Shown piece after piece: positions 52,389 to 60,596 of a stretch of 64,000 nucleotides of DNA (its first letter is position 1; each line of letters opens with the position of its first letter). The notes below the pieces were generated by a model. It was not told where the DNA came from and searched no databases. It saw only the letters and a program-made list of their open reading frames with translations. The stretch spans positions 1 through 64,000 of the forward strand of contig NZ_BSNM01000013.1 in the NCBI RefSeq assembly GCF_030159995.1, read 5' to 3'. The stretch is from Litoribrevibacter albus. Lineage in GTDB: Bacteria; Pseudomonadota; Gammaproteobacteria; Pseudomonadales; Litoribrevibacteraceae. The position numbers were made by a program, and so were the translations under genes.

Positions 52389-52595
52389 ATGGATCTCTTT
52401 CCTGATTTTGAAACCACAATCCCAAGAACGCTATCGGAGCTTATTGAAGCCAAGGATAAGAAGGGGATTGTTGACCTGCTGCGAACTCTCCGAAGCGACC
52501 AATTTGACGAGACTGTCTGGGAGGCTGGCCTATCAACAATAGGCCATCACCACGGTAAGCCAGCCATGATAGATCACGTTATGCGGCAGCTTTAA
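52389..52595 (+). CDS. Hypothetical small protein
   Basis: A 68-residue acidic helical protein, unknown family. GAGGCGAA lies before the ATG. It precedes the methyltransferase gene by 12 bp and probably shares its transcript from module B. Confidence 0.6.
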   Translation: MDLFPDFETTIPRTLSELIEAKDKKGIVDLLRTLRSDQFDETVWEAGLSTIGHHHGKPAMIDHVMRQL

Positions 52596-52607
52596 GGGGG
52601 GGTGAAC

Positions 52608-54308
52608 ATGGACAATCAGTTTTATCCCACACCCGTATCCCTTGGTGTTAAGGCCTTCAATAAGTTCAAAAACCGGAGAATAACGCGACTACTGGAACCG
52701 CAGGCCGGACGTGGAGATCTTGTGGACGTGGTGCATGAGCTCGCATCGGGACGCTACAGCAAGGTTGAGGTGGATTGCTGTGAGATTGATTTTAATAATC
52801 AAGCAATTCTTCGGGAGAAGAAGTACCGAATCGTTGGCCATGATTTTTTGTCATACCGGGGAGCCTGTCTTTACAGCCATATTTTGATGAATCCTCCCTT
52901 TGCTTCTGGTGTTCAGCATGTCCTTCATGCATGGAATCTTCTGTTCCACGGTGAGTTAGTGGCCATTCTGAATGCGGAGACGATACGCAATCCGTATACA
53001 AAAGAGCGTCGTTTCCTGGTAGACATCATCGAGCAGCACGGATCTGTTGAATTCGTCTCTGAAGCATTCTTGTCACCGGATACACAACGAAAGACGCCGG
53101 TAGAAGTAGCCATTATCCATCTTGAGAAGGAATCCAATTTCAAAGCGGAGTTCATAGACAACCTAAAGAAGGAAAAGGTTGAGGAGGGAATGAGAGCCGA
53201 CGACATCGAGGTTCCTAAAGATTTGGTCGTGCCCAAGTCAAAAATCCAGAACATGGTCATTGCGTTTGAATGTGCTGTTGAGGCAGCCAGAAGCGCGGCT
53301 AAAGCGAACGCACGCGCCAATTATTACGCCAATATGTTAGGACGCTCGATTACTGATGAAACGACCAACTGTCATGATTCTGAAAGTTGCGTAAAAAGCG
53401 TAACTAGCGAACTGAATGAAGCCTATCTGAAGCTGAAGGAGCGGGCTTGGTCATCCGTACTCCGTTCAACGGAAGTCCTGGATAGACTTTCAAGTCAGGC
53501 ACAGAAGCGCTTGGAAAGTGAGTTTGCGTCCATCTGTGACCTTGAATTCACGGTCGAGAATATCTACGGATTTCTGCAAGGGTTGGTGGAACAACAAGGA
53601 ACCATTCAGATAGAAATGATTTGCGACGTTTTCGACATGATCAGCAAGTATCACCCGGAAAACCGCGCCTACTATCAGGGATGGAAGTCAAACCAGAAAC
53701 ATAGGGTCAATGCCTACCGCGTTCTTATGACGAGGTTCATTATCCCTGCCAATCGCAGAGACTACTACTCATGGTCAAACAGTTTGGCATGGGATGATCA
53801 GCAGATGTTCACCGACTTCGATAAAGTGTTTGCGATGCTCGACGGACAGCATCATAAAACGCCTTATGGTGTCGTGAACCTATTTTGTGACAAGTACAAA
53901 GAGCTGAGCAGTGGTGAAAGGTGTTCAAGTGACTATTTCGACATTCGCTTTTATCCGAAAGCTGGGACATTTCATATCTTTCCGAGGCGTAAGGATCTTA
54001 TCGACAGATTAAACCGTATTGTCGGCAAACATAGGGCGTGGTTGCCTCAGAGCGATCAGGATGGTTCAACAGGTTTCTGGGAGCAGTACGACAAGGCCGA
54101 GGTGGTTACCCGTCGCATGGACCTAAGTAGGCTGAATTCGTGGAGACTGAATCACGGCAGCGATGGTGAAAAGGAGAGGGAAGCCAGCAAGCTGCTGGAG
54201 CAGCATGAGATGGCTTTGGAAAGGCTAGGAATTGATTTTGACGGAAGCAATGCAATTACCGATCAACGCGATGATGAAAGGCAAATACCACTCCTGAAGG
54301 CCTCTTGA
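52608..54308 (+). CDS. N6-adenine methyltransferase-like protein with DUF4942 domain
   Basis: A 566-residue protein. The N-terminal class I methyltransferase has motif I LLEPQAGRGDL (about 28-38) and catalytic NPPF (about 94-97). After a helical linker, residues about 350-480 match the DUF4942 domain (YYQGWKSNQKHRVNAYRVL, RRDYYSWSNSLAWDD, DIRFYPKAGTFHIFP). There is no restriction endonuclease beside it, so it is an orphan methylase, perhaps for protection or regulation. GGGGGGTGAAC precedes ATG 52608. Confidence 0.85.
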   Translation: MDNQFYPTPVSLGVKAFNKFKNRRITRLLEPQAGRGDLVDVVHELASGRYSKVEVDCCEIDFNNQAILREKKYRIVGHDFLSYRGACLYSHILMNPPFASGVQHVLHAWNLLFHGELVAILNAETIRNPYTKERRFLVDIIEQHGSVEFVSEAFLSPDTQRKTPVEVAIIHLEKESNFKAEFIDNLKKEKVEEGMRADDIEVPKDLVVPKSKIQNMVIAFECAVEAARSAAKANARANYYANMLGRSITDETTNCHDSESCVKSVTSELNEAYLKLKERAWSSVLRSTEVLDRLSSQAQKRLESEFASICDLEFTVENIYGFLQGLVEQQGTIQIEMICDVFDMISKYHPENRAYYQGWKSNQKHRVNAYRVLMTRFIIPANRRDYYSWSNSLAWDDQQMFTDFDKVFAMLDGQHHKTPYGVVNLFCDKYKELSSGERCSSDYFDIRFYPKAGTFHIFPRRKDLIDRLNRIVGKHRAWLPQSDQDGSTGFWEQYDKAEVVTRRMDLSRLNSWRLNHGSDGEKEREASKLLEQHEMALERLGIDFDGSNAITDQRDDERQIPLLKAS

Positions 54309-54339
54309 TCGGATAAATGCAAAAAAGTGAATTTAAGGG

Positions 54340-54368
54340 GTTGCTGGTTCAGAAAGTCATGAGAGATT
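54340..54368 (+). promoter_or_regulatory. Promoter module, copy C (TTGCTG-16-GAGATT)
   Basis: GTTGCTGGTTC, 16-bp spacer, GAGATT. Unlike the other copies it is 92 bp from the next start (54461), and an intrinsic terminator lies between. Confidence 0.6.
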
Positions 54369-54418
54369 GAAAGTAACAAAGATGTTGAGTGCTCCTTGTG
54401 AGTGTGTTGAGTGAGGTA

Positions 54419-54445
54419 GGCCCCTTCGGGGGCCATTTTTCTTTC
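54419..54445 (+). terminator. UUCG hairpin terminator between promoter C and its genes
   Basis: GGCCCC-TTCG-GGGGCC (6 bp with a UUCG tetraloop), then ATTTTTCTTT. It lies about 50 bp after the module C hexamer and 16 bp before ATG 54461, so it may attenuate the downstream genes or end the preceding operon. Confidence 0.8.
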
Positions 54446-54460
54446 TGGCAGGTAACCGAT

Positions 54461-54646
54461 ATGACGGAACAAATGTGGAAGCGACAAGAAATCAATCTCA
54501 AAGGCAAGATAACCCGTTTGGCCAATAAGATGAAAAGCGCGGATATGTTATCGGACAAACTGGAGATTAATCGTCAGGTCAAGGAGGCAAGGGAAGCGCT
54601 TAAACAGCACCGGCTTAATTTCTTTGAGATGACATCTTCAAACTAA
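54461..54646 (+). CDS. Hypothetical small helical protein
   Basis: A 61-residue protein, mostly Lys/Glu-rich helices (MTEQMWKRQEINLKGKITRL), possibly coiled coil. The start is uncertain: a frame opens at 54389, but ATG 54461 fits the mature size and sits after the terminator. There is only a weak ribosome site. Confidence 0.5.
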   Translation: MTEQMWKRQEINLKGKITRLANKMKSADMLSDKLEINRQVKEAREALKQHRLNFFEMTSSN

Positions 54647-54658
54647 ACGGTGGCTTTC

Positions 54659-54901
54659 ATGGACATTGTAATTAAGAACATAAGCCTTCTCACGGTCGAG
54701 CGGGGAAGACTAATGCTTTGCATCCCTACCGAAGATGGGGCTCATACCTACCAGCAAATTGATAACCCTTATCTTATTGCTCGCCTTAAAAGCGCTGCGA
54801 CGAAGGACTCCATCGGTAAAGCAAGTATCAGCATCACTGTATCCGGTTCTGATGGAAGTAGTGCTGTTTCAACCAGTGGTCAGGAGGATAATCAGGAATG
54901 A
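54659..54901 (+). CDS. Hypothetical small protein
   Basis: An 80-residue protein, start at ATG 54659 (GTG 54650 also possible). It has beta strands (IVIKNISLLTVERGRLML) and a Ser/Gly-rich tail. The family is unknown. It overlaps the next gene by 4 bp (ATGA). Confidence 0.55.
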   Translation: MDIVIKNISLLTVERGRLMLCIPTEDGAHTYQQIDNPYLIARLKSAATKDSIGKASISITVSGSDGSSAVSTSGQEDNQE

Positions 54902-55284
54902 ATAATCAAACAGCCTTCTCCTCAGTAGAGGAAGAAACGGCGCTTACAGCAATGTGTATCTGGGAAGCTCTACTGGAGCGTATGTCCGGCAAAGACTGCG
55001 ATAACGTGTATTCGCAGAAGCGGGAAGAAGTCGGCGCATGTGAGATGCGGTCCATCGTACTTCATTTATTGGCTCCAGCGGTCGAGACTGCATACGAAGT
55101 AGTCAAAGATGAATACCAAGACCCTTTTGATTGGGAGTTTGTACCGGCGTTTCTTGAACTGGCCGAACCCGTCCTGTCCCGTGGACTATGGGCAATTACG
55201 TCGATTGAAGCTGAGCAGATAGGTAAAGAGATTCTGCTTCAGTATCAGCAAGTGAATGTGAATGGCGGAGGTACAGATGAATAA
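54898..55284 (+). CDS. Hypothetical protein
   Basis: A 128-residue acidic, helical protein of unknown family (AMCIWEALLERMSGKDC near 20-36). It is coupled to the upstream gene by a 4-bp overlap and to the downstream gene by an 8-bp overlap. Confidence 0.6.
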   Translation: MNNQTAFSSVEEETALTAMCIWEALLERMSGKDCDNVYSQKREEVGACEMRSIVLHLLAPAVETAYEVVKDEYQDPFDWEFVPAFLELAEPVLSRGLWAITSIEAEQIGKEILLQYQQVNVNGGGTDE

Positions 55285-55528
55285 GGCGGAATACGAGCAT
55301 CTTCAGACGATGGTGCTTTTGATTGCCAAGCGTCATCTGCGGGAGTTTACATCTGACTACATGAGAATATTGTGTATCAAAAATGGGCTGATAAAAGAGG
55401 ACGTAACTGAAGACGATTTCGGTGGAAAGGTGATTGTTCCTTTGGTCAAGAGCAAACAGCTACAGCTAGTTCGGTCAATCCCTGCTGGACAATCAAGCAT
55501 TCCAGTCTGGGCATTGAACGCTCCGTAA
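55277..55528 (+). CDS. Hypothetical small protein
   Basis: An 83-residue protein with a helix-rich N-terminus (YEHLQTMVLLIAKRHLREF); a winged-helix-like shape is possible. GGAGGT precedes ATG 55277; a second start at 55262 lies further inside the upstream gene. It is the last gene before a terminator and the IS21 element. Confidence 0.58.
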   Translation: MNKAEYEHLQTMVLLIAKRHLREFTSDYMRILCIKNGLIKEDVTEDDFGGKVIVPLVKSKQLQLVRSIPAGQSSIPVWALNAP

Positions 55529-55572
55529 ACGCAGCCATGCTGGCACAAGGATGTAGAAATTGAGCATTTTAG

Positions 55573-55604
55573 AAAAGGGTCATCTGCTGGTGGCCCTTTT
55601 TTTA
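55573..55604 (+). terminator. Terminator after the 54461-55528 operon
   Basis: AAAAGGG and CCCTTTT arms with a partly paired loop, followed by TTTATG. It ends the accessory operon upstream of the IS insertion. Confidence 0.75.
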
Positions 55605-55766
55605 TGTCTCCTAAAAGTCCCTCCAGTAGAATACCGTTGGACAAAACTAAGTGTTAGTGGCCAATTAAAATGACCCACTACTGGCCATTTATTTTGACCC
55701 ACCTCCGGGTGGCCGTCAGGCCACAGAACCAGCTACTGTCCCCCGCTTTTATCGATAGCCGGGGGC

Positions 55767-57293
55767 ATGTCAGTGAAGGAGTGGGTTGTGATACACAAAA
55801 TCAAGGCACTGCACGATAACGGCAAAGGGTTGTCGATCCGCGCCATCAGTCAGGAACTGGGGCTGTCCCGCAATACCGTCCGCAAGTATCTGCGGATGAA
55901 TGAGAACGCGATTTCAGAACAGATTGAAGATCCCTCACGCACCAAGCGCCTCGATGATCACCGGGATTATCTGGTGCATTTGCTCAAGCAATTCCCCAAG
56001 CTCAGCGCCGTCAAGATTGCCCGTAAGCTTCAGGCAAAGGTCGGCGACTTACCGGCCTCAGACCGTTCCATTCGCCGTTATGTGCGAGTGCTCAAGGAGG
56101 AAGTGGCCTCGGCCCAGATGCGCTATTACGAGCCCATTCTGGAGGATGTGCCCGGTGTTCAGTGTCAGGTGGACCCCGGTGAGTTGCGCGGCGTGCTGAT
56201 CGGTGGCGAAGAACGCACGCTGCATTTTGTGGTGTTCGTGCTGTCGTACTCGCGGTTGATGTACGTGGGCCTGGCCTTCCGCCCGCTGGATACCCAGACG
56301 TTTATCCAGCTCCATGACGAAGCCCTGCGGTACTTCGGTGGCCTGCCGGATGAGTGCGTTTACGATCAGACCAAGCTGGTGGTGATCAACGAACAGTACC
56401 GCGAACTGACGCTCAACCAACGGTTTCATGAGTATGCCACCACGGCTGGATTCCGGATCCATGCCTGCGAAGGCTATGACCCGGAGAGCAAGGGCAAGGT
56501 GGAAGCCGGTGTTAAGTACGTCAAGCAGGATTGCCTCTACGGTGAAGTCTTCCGGGATCAGGAACACGTGCGTCAGCACGTGCAGGACTGGGTTGAGAGC
56601 GTGGCCAATGTCCGCATCCACGGCACCACCGGCGAACCACCGCGGGAACGCTTCGAACGGGATGAGCGAGAACATCTGGAGGCCTACCTGTCACCGGCTT
56701 GCGTACAGCCTGTGGCCCGCGAGACACGGCAGGTGGACAAGACCGGCCTGATCGCCTGGAAGGCCAACAAGTACTCCGTGCCCATGGCCTGGCAGCAGGC
56801 CCGGGTGGGCGTTCTGGAGTCCGGCAGTCAACTCCATATCAGCGACCTGAACACGGGCGAAGTCATTGCCAGTCATGCGCTGTGCGCCGACAAGGGCAAG
56901 GTGATCAAGAACACCCATCACTACCGGGATCATGCCCAGCGCGTGAACAAGCTGGAAGCTGGCATCAACGCCCTGATCAGCGACGAGACCGGGCACCGGT
57001 TGTGTCAGCAGCTCAAGCGCTCCGAGCCCAAGATCTACAAGGATCAGTTGGTGGCTGCCCGTGACCTGCTCAAGCGCCATGCGCCGGTGGATCCAGAGTT
57101 GATCACAGCGCTGGCAGAACGCCCCGGCATGACGGCCACACGACTGCAAAACTACCTGGAAGCAGCCCAGGCGGCCGTTCTGCGGGAGCGACAGCCGGAA
57201 TCGTTACCGGAACCCAAGCAGGCATTGGATCTGAGCGCCTACCAGCGTCTTGGCCGCTCCAGTGGCCAGGGGGTGACCCATGAGCCAGCTTGA
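55767..57293 (+). CDS. istA: IstA transposase (IS21 family)
   Basis: A 508-residue DDE transposase. The N-terminal HTH (LSIRAISQELGLSRNTVRKYLRM) is followed by the catalytic core: D at about 134 (VQCQVDPGE), D at about 200 (CVYDQTKL) and E at about 246 (SKGKVEAGVKY). The C-terminal beta part is as in other IstA proteins. It is full length for the family and shows no frameshift. Confidence 0.95.
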   Translation: MSVKEWVVIHKIKALHDNGKGLSIRAISQELGLSRNTVRKYLRMNENAISEQIEDPSRTKRLDDHRDYLVHLLKQFPKLSAVKIARKLQAKVGDLPASDRSIRRYVRVLKEEVASAQMRYYEPILEDVPGVQCQVDPGELRGVLIGGEERTLHFVVFVLSYSRLMYVGLAFRPLDTQTFIQLHDEALRYFGGLPDECVYDQTKLVVINEQYRELTLNQRFHEYATTAGFRIHACEGYDPESKGKVEAGVKYVKQDCLYGEVFRDQEHVRQHVQDWVESVANVRIHGTTGEPPRERFERDEREHLEAYLSPACVQPVARETRQVDKTGLIAWKANKYSVPMAWQQARVGVLESGSQLHISDLNTGEVIASHALCADKGKVIKNTHHYRDHAQRVNKLEAGINALISDETGHRLCQQLKRSEPKIYKDQLVAARDLLKRHAPVDPELITALAERPGMTATRLQNYLEAAQAAVLRERQPESLPEPKQALDLSAYQRLGRSSGQGVTHEPA

Positions 57294-58020
57294 ACAGACT
57301 GTAGCCCGTTACCGCAGCCTGCGCCTGAGCGCAGCCGCCGATGAACTAATCAACCTGCTGGCCGAGGCAGAAGCCAACGAGATGTCCTATCTCAGCTTCG
57401 CGGATCGGCTTGCCGAACACGAACTGGTTCAACGGCAGGACAAGCGCATCCACCGGAATCGGAAGATGGCCGCGTTCCCCGCCGAGAAGCGCCTTGAGGG
57501 CTTCGACTACCGGCACCAGACCACCATTAATAAACGCCAGGTGAACGCCTTGCTGGACTTCCAGTTCCTCGACGAACGGAACAACCTGGTGTTCATTGGC
57601 CCGCCGGGTGTGGGCAAGACCCACCTGGCCATCGGTATTGGCCACAAGGCAGTGGAAGCTGGTTACCGGGTATTGTTCCGCAATGCCCTGGATCTGGTGG
57701 AAGAGCTGGAACTGGCCGAGATGAAGGGTGAGCTGAAAAAACGGGTCAGCGCCCTGGCCAAATACGACCTGCTGATCATTGATGAGCTGGGTTACCTGCC
57801 CATGACCCGGCAGGCCCGCTACAATCTGTTCCAGTTGATCAACAGCCTGTACGAATACCGGTCGATCATCTTGACCACCAACAAGGACTTCACCAGTTGG
57901 GGCGAGTTCTTCCACGACGACAACGTGGCGGTGCCGATCATTGACCGGGTCATCCACCATTCGCACATCTTTATGTTGGGAGGAGAAAGCTATCGACTGA
58001 AGCAAAAAGCCACAAGATAG
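57280..58020 (+). CDS. istB: IstB helper ATPase (IS21 family)
   Basis: A 246-residue AAA ATPase. Walker A GPPGVGKTHLA (about 107-117), Walker B LLIIDELGYLP, and ILTTNKDFTSWG sensor region. It selects target DNA and activates IstA. It overlaps istA by 14 bp. It is the usual size, with an intact C-terminus. Confidence 0.95.
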   Translation: MSQLEQTVARYRSLRLSAAADELINLLAEAEANEMSYLSFADRLAEHELVQRQDKRIHRNRKMAAFPAEKRLEGFDYRHQTTINKRQVNALLDFQFLDERNNLVFIGPPGVGKTHLAIGIGHKAVEAGYRVLFRNALDLVEELELAEMKGELKKRVSALAKYDLLIIDELGYLPMTRQARYNLFQLINSLYEYRSIILTTNKDFTSWGEFFHDDNVAVPIIDRVIHHSHIFMLGGESYRLKQKATR

Positions 58021-58099
58021 ACTATGAAAGGTGGGTCAATTTTATTGGCCAAAGGTGGGTCAAAATAAATGGCCATTGACACTAAGCATGGAGAAGCTC

Positions 58100-58732
58100 A
58101 TGAACACATCAAGAATCCTACTTCTGGTCAGCTTTGCCTCACTTCTTTCTGCCTGTGGTGGCGGAGGGGGAGGATCGTCAAGCAATGGTTCGCAGACACC
58201 AAGCAACCTCAATCCCAGTGAACCACCGGAGCTGGTATTTGAATTTGCGCCGGAACCGATGCATCCCAAGGCCTTTAACTTGGCGGCATCCAGTGGTGAA
58301 GAAGAAAATCACTTCAGCCCCGGCGATACAGTAAGCTTGATCTGGAATGTGGATATTTACTATACAGATAACACTACGATTGGTCCCGGTGAGCAGTACC
58401 TTTACGATGCCAATGTCTATTTGAGTACTGATGGCCAGGTGCAGGAAGAGGACCTGAAGTTGTTTACGCTTGAGTGCTCTTTGCCGGGTACCGCTCAACA
58501 TGCGTGTGCTGATACAGCGTCATTTCAATGTGTCTATGCTCAGGACAACCAGAGTAATCTCAGTTGTACCAGTATCCCTCTGGATAAGCTGCATGGATTC
58601 AAAGACCTGTCTGTCGATACCAGCTCTTGGCTGGATGTAATACCCAAGGTGGCCAATGTGATTTTTCAGGCCTGTTTGAGAGATGAGCCTGAAACGTGTA
58701 CTGAAGCGGTTTACCCGATTCAGCTTAACTGA
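58100..58732 (+). CDS. Hypothetical lipoprotein downstream of the IS21 copy
   Basis: A 210-residue lipoprotein with lipobox LSAC followed by a Gly-Ser linker (CGGGGGGSSSNGS), then a beta-rich domain with cysteine pairs (near C128-C137 and C144-C157). The start is ATG 58100, with GGAGAAG upstream; the frame opens within the IS. The IS insertion separates this gene from whatever promoter it had; the ribosome site is intact. Confidence 0.75.
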   Translation: MNTSRILLLVSFASLLSACGGGGGGSSSNGSQTPSNLNPSEPPELVFEFAPEPMHPKAFNLAASSGEEENHFSPGDTVSLIWNVDIYYTDNTTIGPGEQYLYDANVYLSTDGQVQEEDLKLFTLECSLPGTAQHACADTASFQCVYAQDNQSNLSCTSIPLDKLHGFKDLSVDTSSWLDVIPKVANVIFQACLRDEPETCTEAVYPIQLN

Positions 58733-58779
58733 GTGTTGTCTTGGATGTACTAACAACAATAATGATGAGAGAAATACTT

Positions 58780-59049
58780 ATGATGCCACCGACCTATATT
58801 GCAGGCTGTATTGATGAAGACCTACTCCAGGAATCAATGGAGGTCATGCTTAATACCGTATCTGCCAACTGTGAGTCTGGGTATCAACTCGACATCGATG
58901 TTTTGATCCGGTACGTCCAGGATGGAATGACGCTTGAAACCTTCAACTTGCTGGTGCTCAACCTCAATCGAGAGTTGAGCACGCAGTTTCAGAAAGGCGG
59001 TGGTTCATATGGCTTCGTTATGAACTATAACCATGCCACTGTCCATTGA
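58780..59049 (+). CDS. Hypothetical small protein
   Basis: An 89-residue acidic, helical protein (start ATG 58780, with GAGAGAAA upstream; other starts are 58741 and 58762). The family is unknown. It lies between the lipoprotein gene and a CheY-like gene whose start overlaps its stop or lies just after it, so these two are probably co-transcribed. Confidence 0.55.
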   Translation: MMPPTYIAGCIDEDLLQESMEVMLNTVSANCESGYQLDIDVLIRYVQDGMTLETFNLLVLNLNRELSTQFQKGGGSYGFVMNYNHATVH

Positions 59050-59060
59050 TGGTAGTGAAT

Positions 59061-59405
59061 ATGGCCAAGAAAACCATCTTAGTCATTGACGACAACGAAA
59101 TGATCATCAAGGCACTTCGGGCGTTATTGGGCGAAGATCGCTTTGAAGTTTACGGGGCCGAAAATGGTGCTTTGGGTATTAAAGAGTATGTCAGAGTTAA
59201 GCCGGATCTTGTTATCACCGATATGGAAATGCCGGTGATGTCTGGGGAGAAGGTCATTGCGAGAATCAAGGCAGAGTGCCCGTTTCAGACAGTACTTGCG
59301 ATGTCTTCACGATTATCGAATGAAAAGAAAGCCATTAACGCTGGCGCTACCCGGTTTTTTAAGAAGCCAGTCATGCCAGAAGATGTGATTCCTTACATCC
59401 AATGA
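59061..59405 (+). CDS. Single-domain response regulator (CheY-like)
   Basis: A 114-residue receiver domain. Acidic pocket LVIDDNEMI (D9, D10), phospho-acceptor D53 in LVITDMEMPVMSG, then MSS and KKPV with the conserved Lys. No output domain follows. ATG 59061 is preferred; an in-frame ATG is at 59049. It could receive phosphate from a host kinase or from the hybrid kinase at 8604-10562, but they are 48 kb apart. Its role is unknown. Confidence 0.88.
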   Translation: MAKKTILVIDDNEMIIKALRALLGEDRFEVYGAENGALGIKEYVRVKPDLVITDMEMPVMSGEKVIARIKAECPFQTVLAMSSRLSNEKKAINAGATRFFKKPVMPEDVIPYIQ

Positions 59406-59424
59406 AAATCCTTTGAGCTCACGC

Positions 59425-59685
59425 TCATTCAAGAAGGGATAGCAGACTCTCGGGAACAAACTCACGCTCGATCACCAAGGACCCATCGAACGTTTTAATG
59501 AGAGATGAAACGATGGGATCGTTCATTATTTCCGTAATTTCCCTCGCTTTCTTAGGGTGCTGGCTTTTCAGATGAAGCCATAGCGCATTCTTCTGCTGCG
59601 CCGATAGCTGAGAAACAGATAGCCCAGGCTCGTATCTGCCTGATGGAACGGGAGGAGGCCAGTTTGGTTTATCTTTTTTGGGCAT
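59425..59685 (-). CDS. Hypothetical small protein, last gene of split-Cas4-like operon
   Basis: An 86-residue protein, Pro-rich at the N-terminus (PKKDKPNWPPPVPSGRYEP) and helical after that; unknown family. The start ATG 59685 lies inside the end of the preceding gene (17-bp overlap), so expression is coupled. A frame extends to 59715. Confidence 0.6.
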   Translation of the reverse strand: MPKKDKPNWPPPVPSGRYEPGLSVSQLSAQQKNALWLHLKSQHPKKAREITEIMNDPIVSSLIKTFDGSLVIEREFVPESLLSLLE

Positions 59686-60193
59686 GAACGCAATCGTACT
59701 TAAATGCACAGCCACGGCACTTTCCTACATTTGGCCAGGCCTTCATCCTTACACCGGCTTTAGCTTGCCTGGTAAGAATTACGTATTCCTTGATCTCATT
59801 AAATAGGGTTTTGTCTGCACGCGGGAGCTCGATGTATTGTTCAGTGGTTGCTGTCTTAACAAGCAGCCGCGTGACCTGGTAACCGTTTCCACGCGCTGCT
59901 AGAGCGGCACACTTTGCTTGCACCACATCGCTCTTGAATACTGGGCCGCGTCGGCTTTTATACTCAACTGCCAAAACGCCTCCGCGTACTCTATACATGA
60001 GATCCGGCTTACCCAGGACCTCGAAGACCTGGTTAAAGAAGGGCTTTGTAGACCGGCCCTTGTCCATCCAAATAAGCTTGCCTTCTATACCAAGGCCACT
60101 TCTGGAGCCAGCAATGCGCCGTATGAAGTTGTAAAGTAGGGCAGCGGCAGCAAGTCCGAGCAGCCCATATAACAGAATATCAATCATCCTCAC
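59669..60193 (-). CDS. Cas4/RecB-like PD-(D/E)XK nuclease half with TM anchor and Cys cluster
   Basis: A 174-residue protein: membrane helix (about 5-24), then GKPDLMYRV with D64, LAVEYKS with E77 and K79, an AKCAAL helix with Q92, and a C-terminal CRGCAFKYDC (C159, C162, C168). This equals the second half of Cas4-type nucleases: motifs II and III plus three of the four [4Fe-4S] cysteines. The first cysteine and the motif-I histidine are missing here but are present in the gene at 60180. The GTG start at 60193 has AGGAG close by; ATG 60187 is an alternative. It overlaps the upstream gene by 14 bp. Confidence 0.8.
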   Translation of the reverse strand: MRMIDILLYGLLGLAAAALLYNFIRRIAGSRSGLGIEGKLIWMDKGRSTKPFFNQVFEVLGKPDLMYRVRGGVLAVEYKSRRGPVFKSDVVQAKCAALAARGNGYQVTRLLVKTATTEQYIELPRADKTLFNEIKEYVILTRQAKAGVRMKAWPNVGKCRGCAFKYDCVHAQKR

Positions 60194-60596
60194 ATCTCTC
60201 CTGGATATGACGAATCTTACAGTCCACGAAGTACCGCATGAACTTGGAGATCAAGGGGAGTTTACGTGCCGCGATGACCAAGTAAGGGGATATGGCATAG
60301 TAAACGCTGATGAACACCCTGCCTGTTGTATGAGAAGCGAGCTTCTGGTCCCGATATTTTCTAAGTAGACACGTATTGGGGTGGTCGATCCCGTAGAGAT
60401 GAGTTGCAACGAAACAGCGGCTGTCTTCAGCTTGACGGTTCAGTGCCTCATGACTGACTTCGCCCTTTGCTCTGGCCTTCAGCGACTGTTGGGATGGCTT
60501 GGTCCCTTTTTCCTTCAGCTCCAGGTAATGTGGGCAATAGGATGCCCGCCCAACATCGCTGGCGGACACCCATTTTGACTTTCTGCTATTGCCCAT
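60180..60596 (-). CDS. Cas4-like N-terminal half with single Cys and His motif
   Basis: A 138-residue protein: VSASDVGRASYCPHYLEL with C21 and then KGEVSHEAL with H49, the pattern at the start of Cas4/AddB-type Fe-S nucleases (one N-terminal Cys, motif-I His). The rest is a hydrophobic stretch (about 94-110, possibly membrane) and a polar tail. The catalytic D, E-x-K and the other three cysteines are in the next gene (59669). Overlaps tie it to both neighbours (11 bp and 14 bp). It may dimerise with the next gene to build one active site. Confidence 0.72.
   Translation of the reverse strand: MGNSRKSKWVSASDVGRASYCPHYLELKEKGTKPSQQSLKARAKGEVSHEALNRQAEDSRCFVATHLYGIDHPNTCLLRKYRDQKLASHTTGRVFISVYYAISPYLVIAARKLPLISKFMRYFVDCKIRHIQERCEDD

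Larger units (their letters stand above)
55652..58081 (+). mobile_element. IS21-family insertion sequence, intact (2430 bp)
   Basis: Terminal sequences TGTTAGTGGCCA (left) and, inverted at the right, TGTCAATGGCCA. Each end also holds two copies of a TGGCCA-N-TGACCCAC repeat, the multiple transposase-binding sites typical of IS21 elements. A 5-bp target duplication CTAAG flanks it (55647-55651 and 58082-58086). Both genes, istA and istB, are intact with a 14-bp overlap, so the element looks active. It is G+C-richer than the plasmid. It sits 18 bp upstream of the lipoprotein ATG at 58100. Confidence 0.93.

Noticed and set aside
56058-57149. Antisense frames across istA
   Set aside because: They arise from the G+C-rich codon use of the transposase; istA is intact and conserved.
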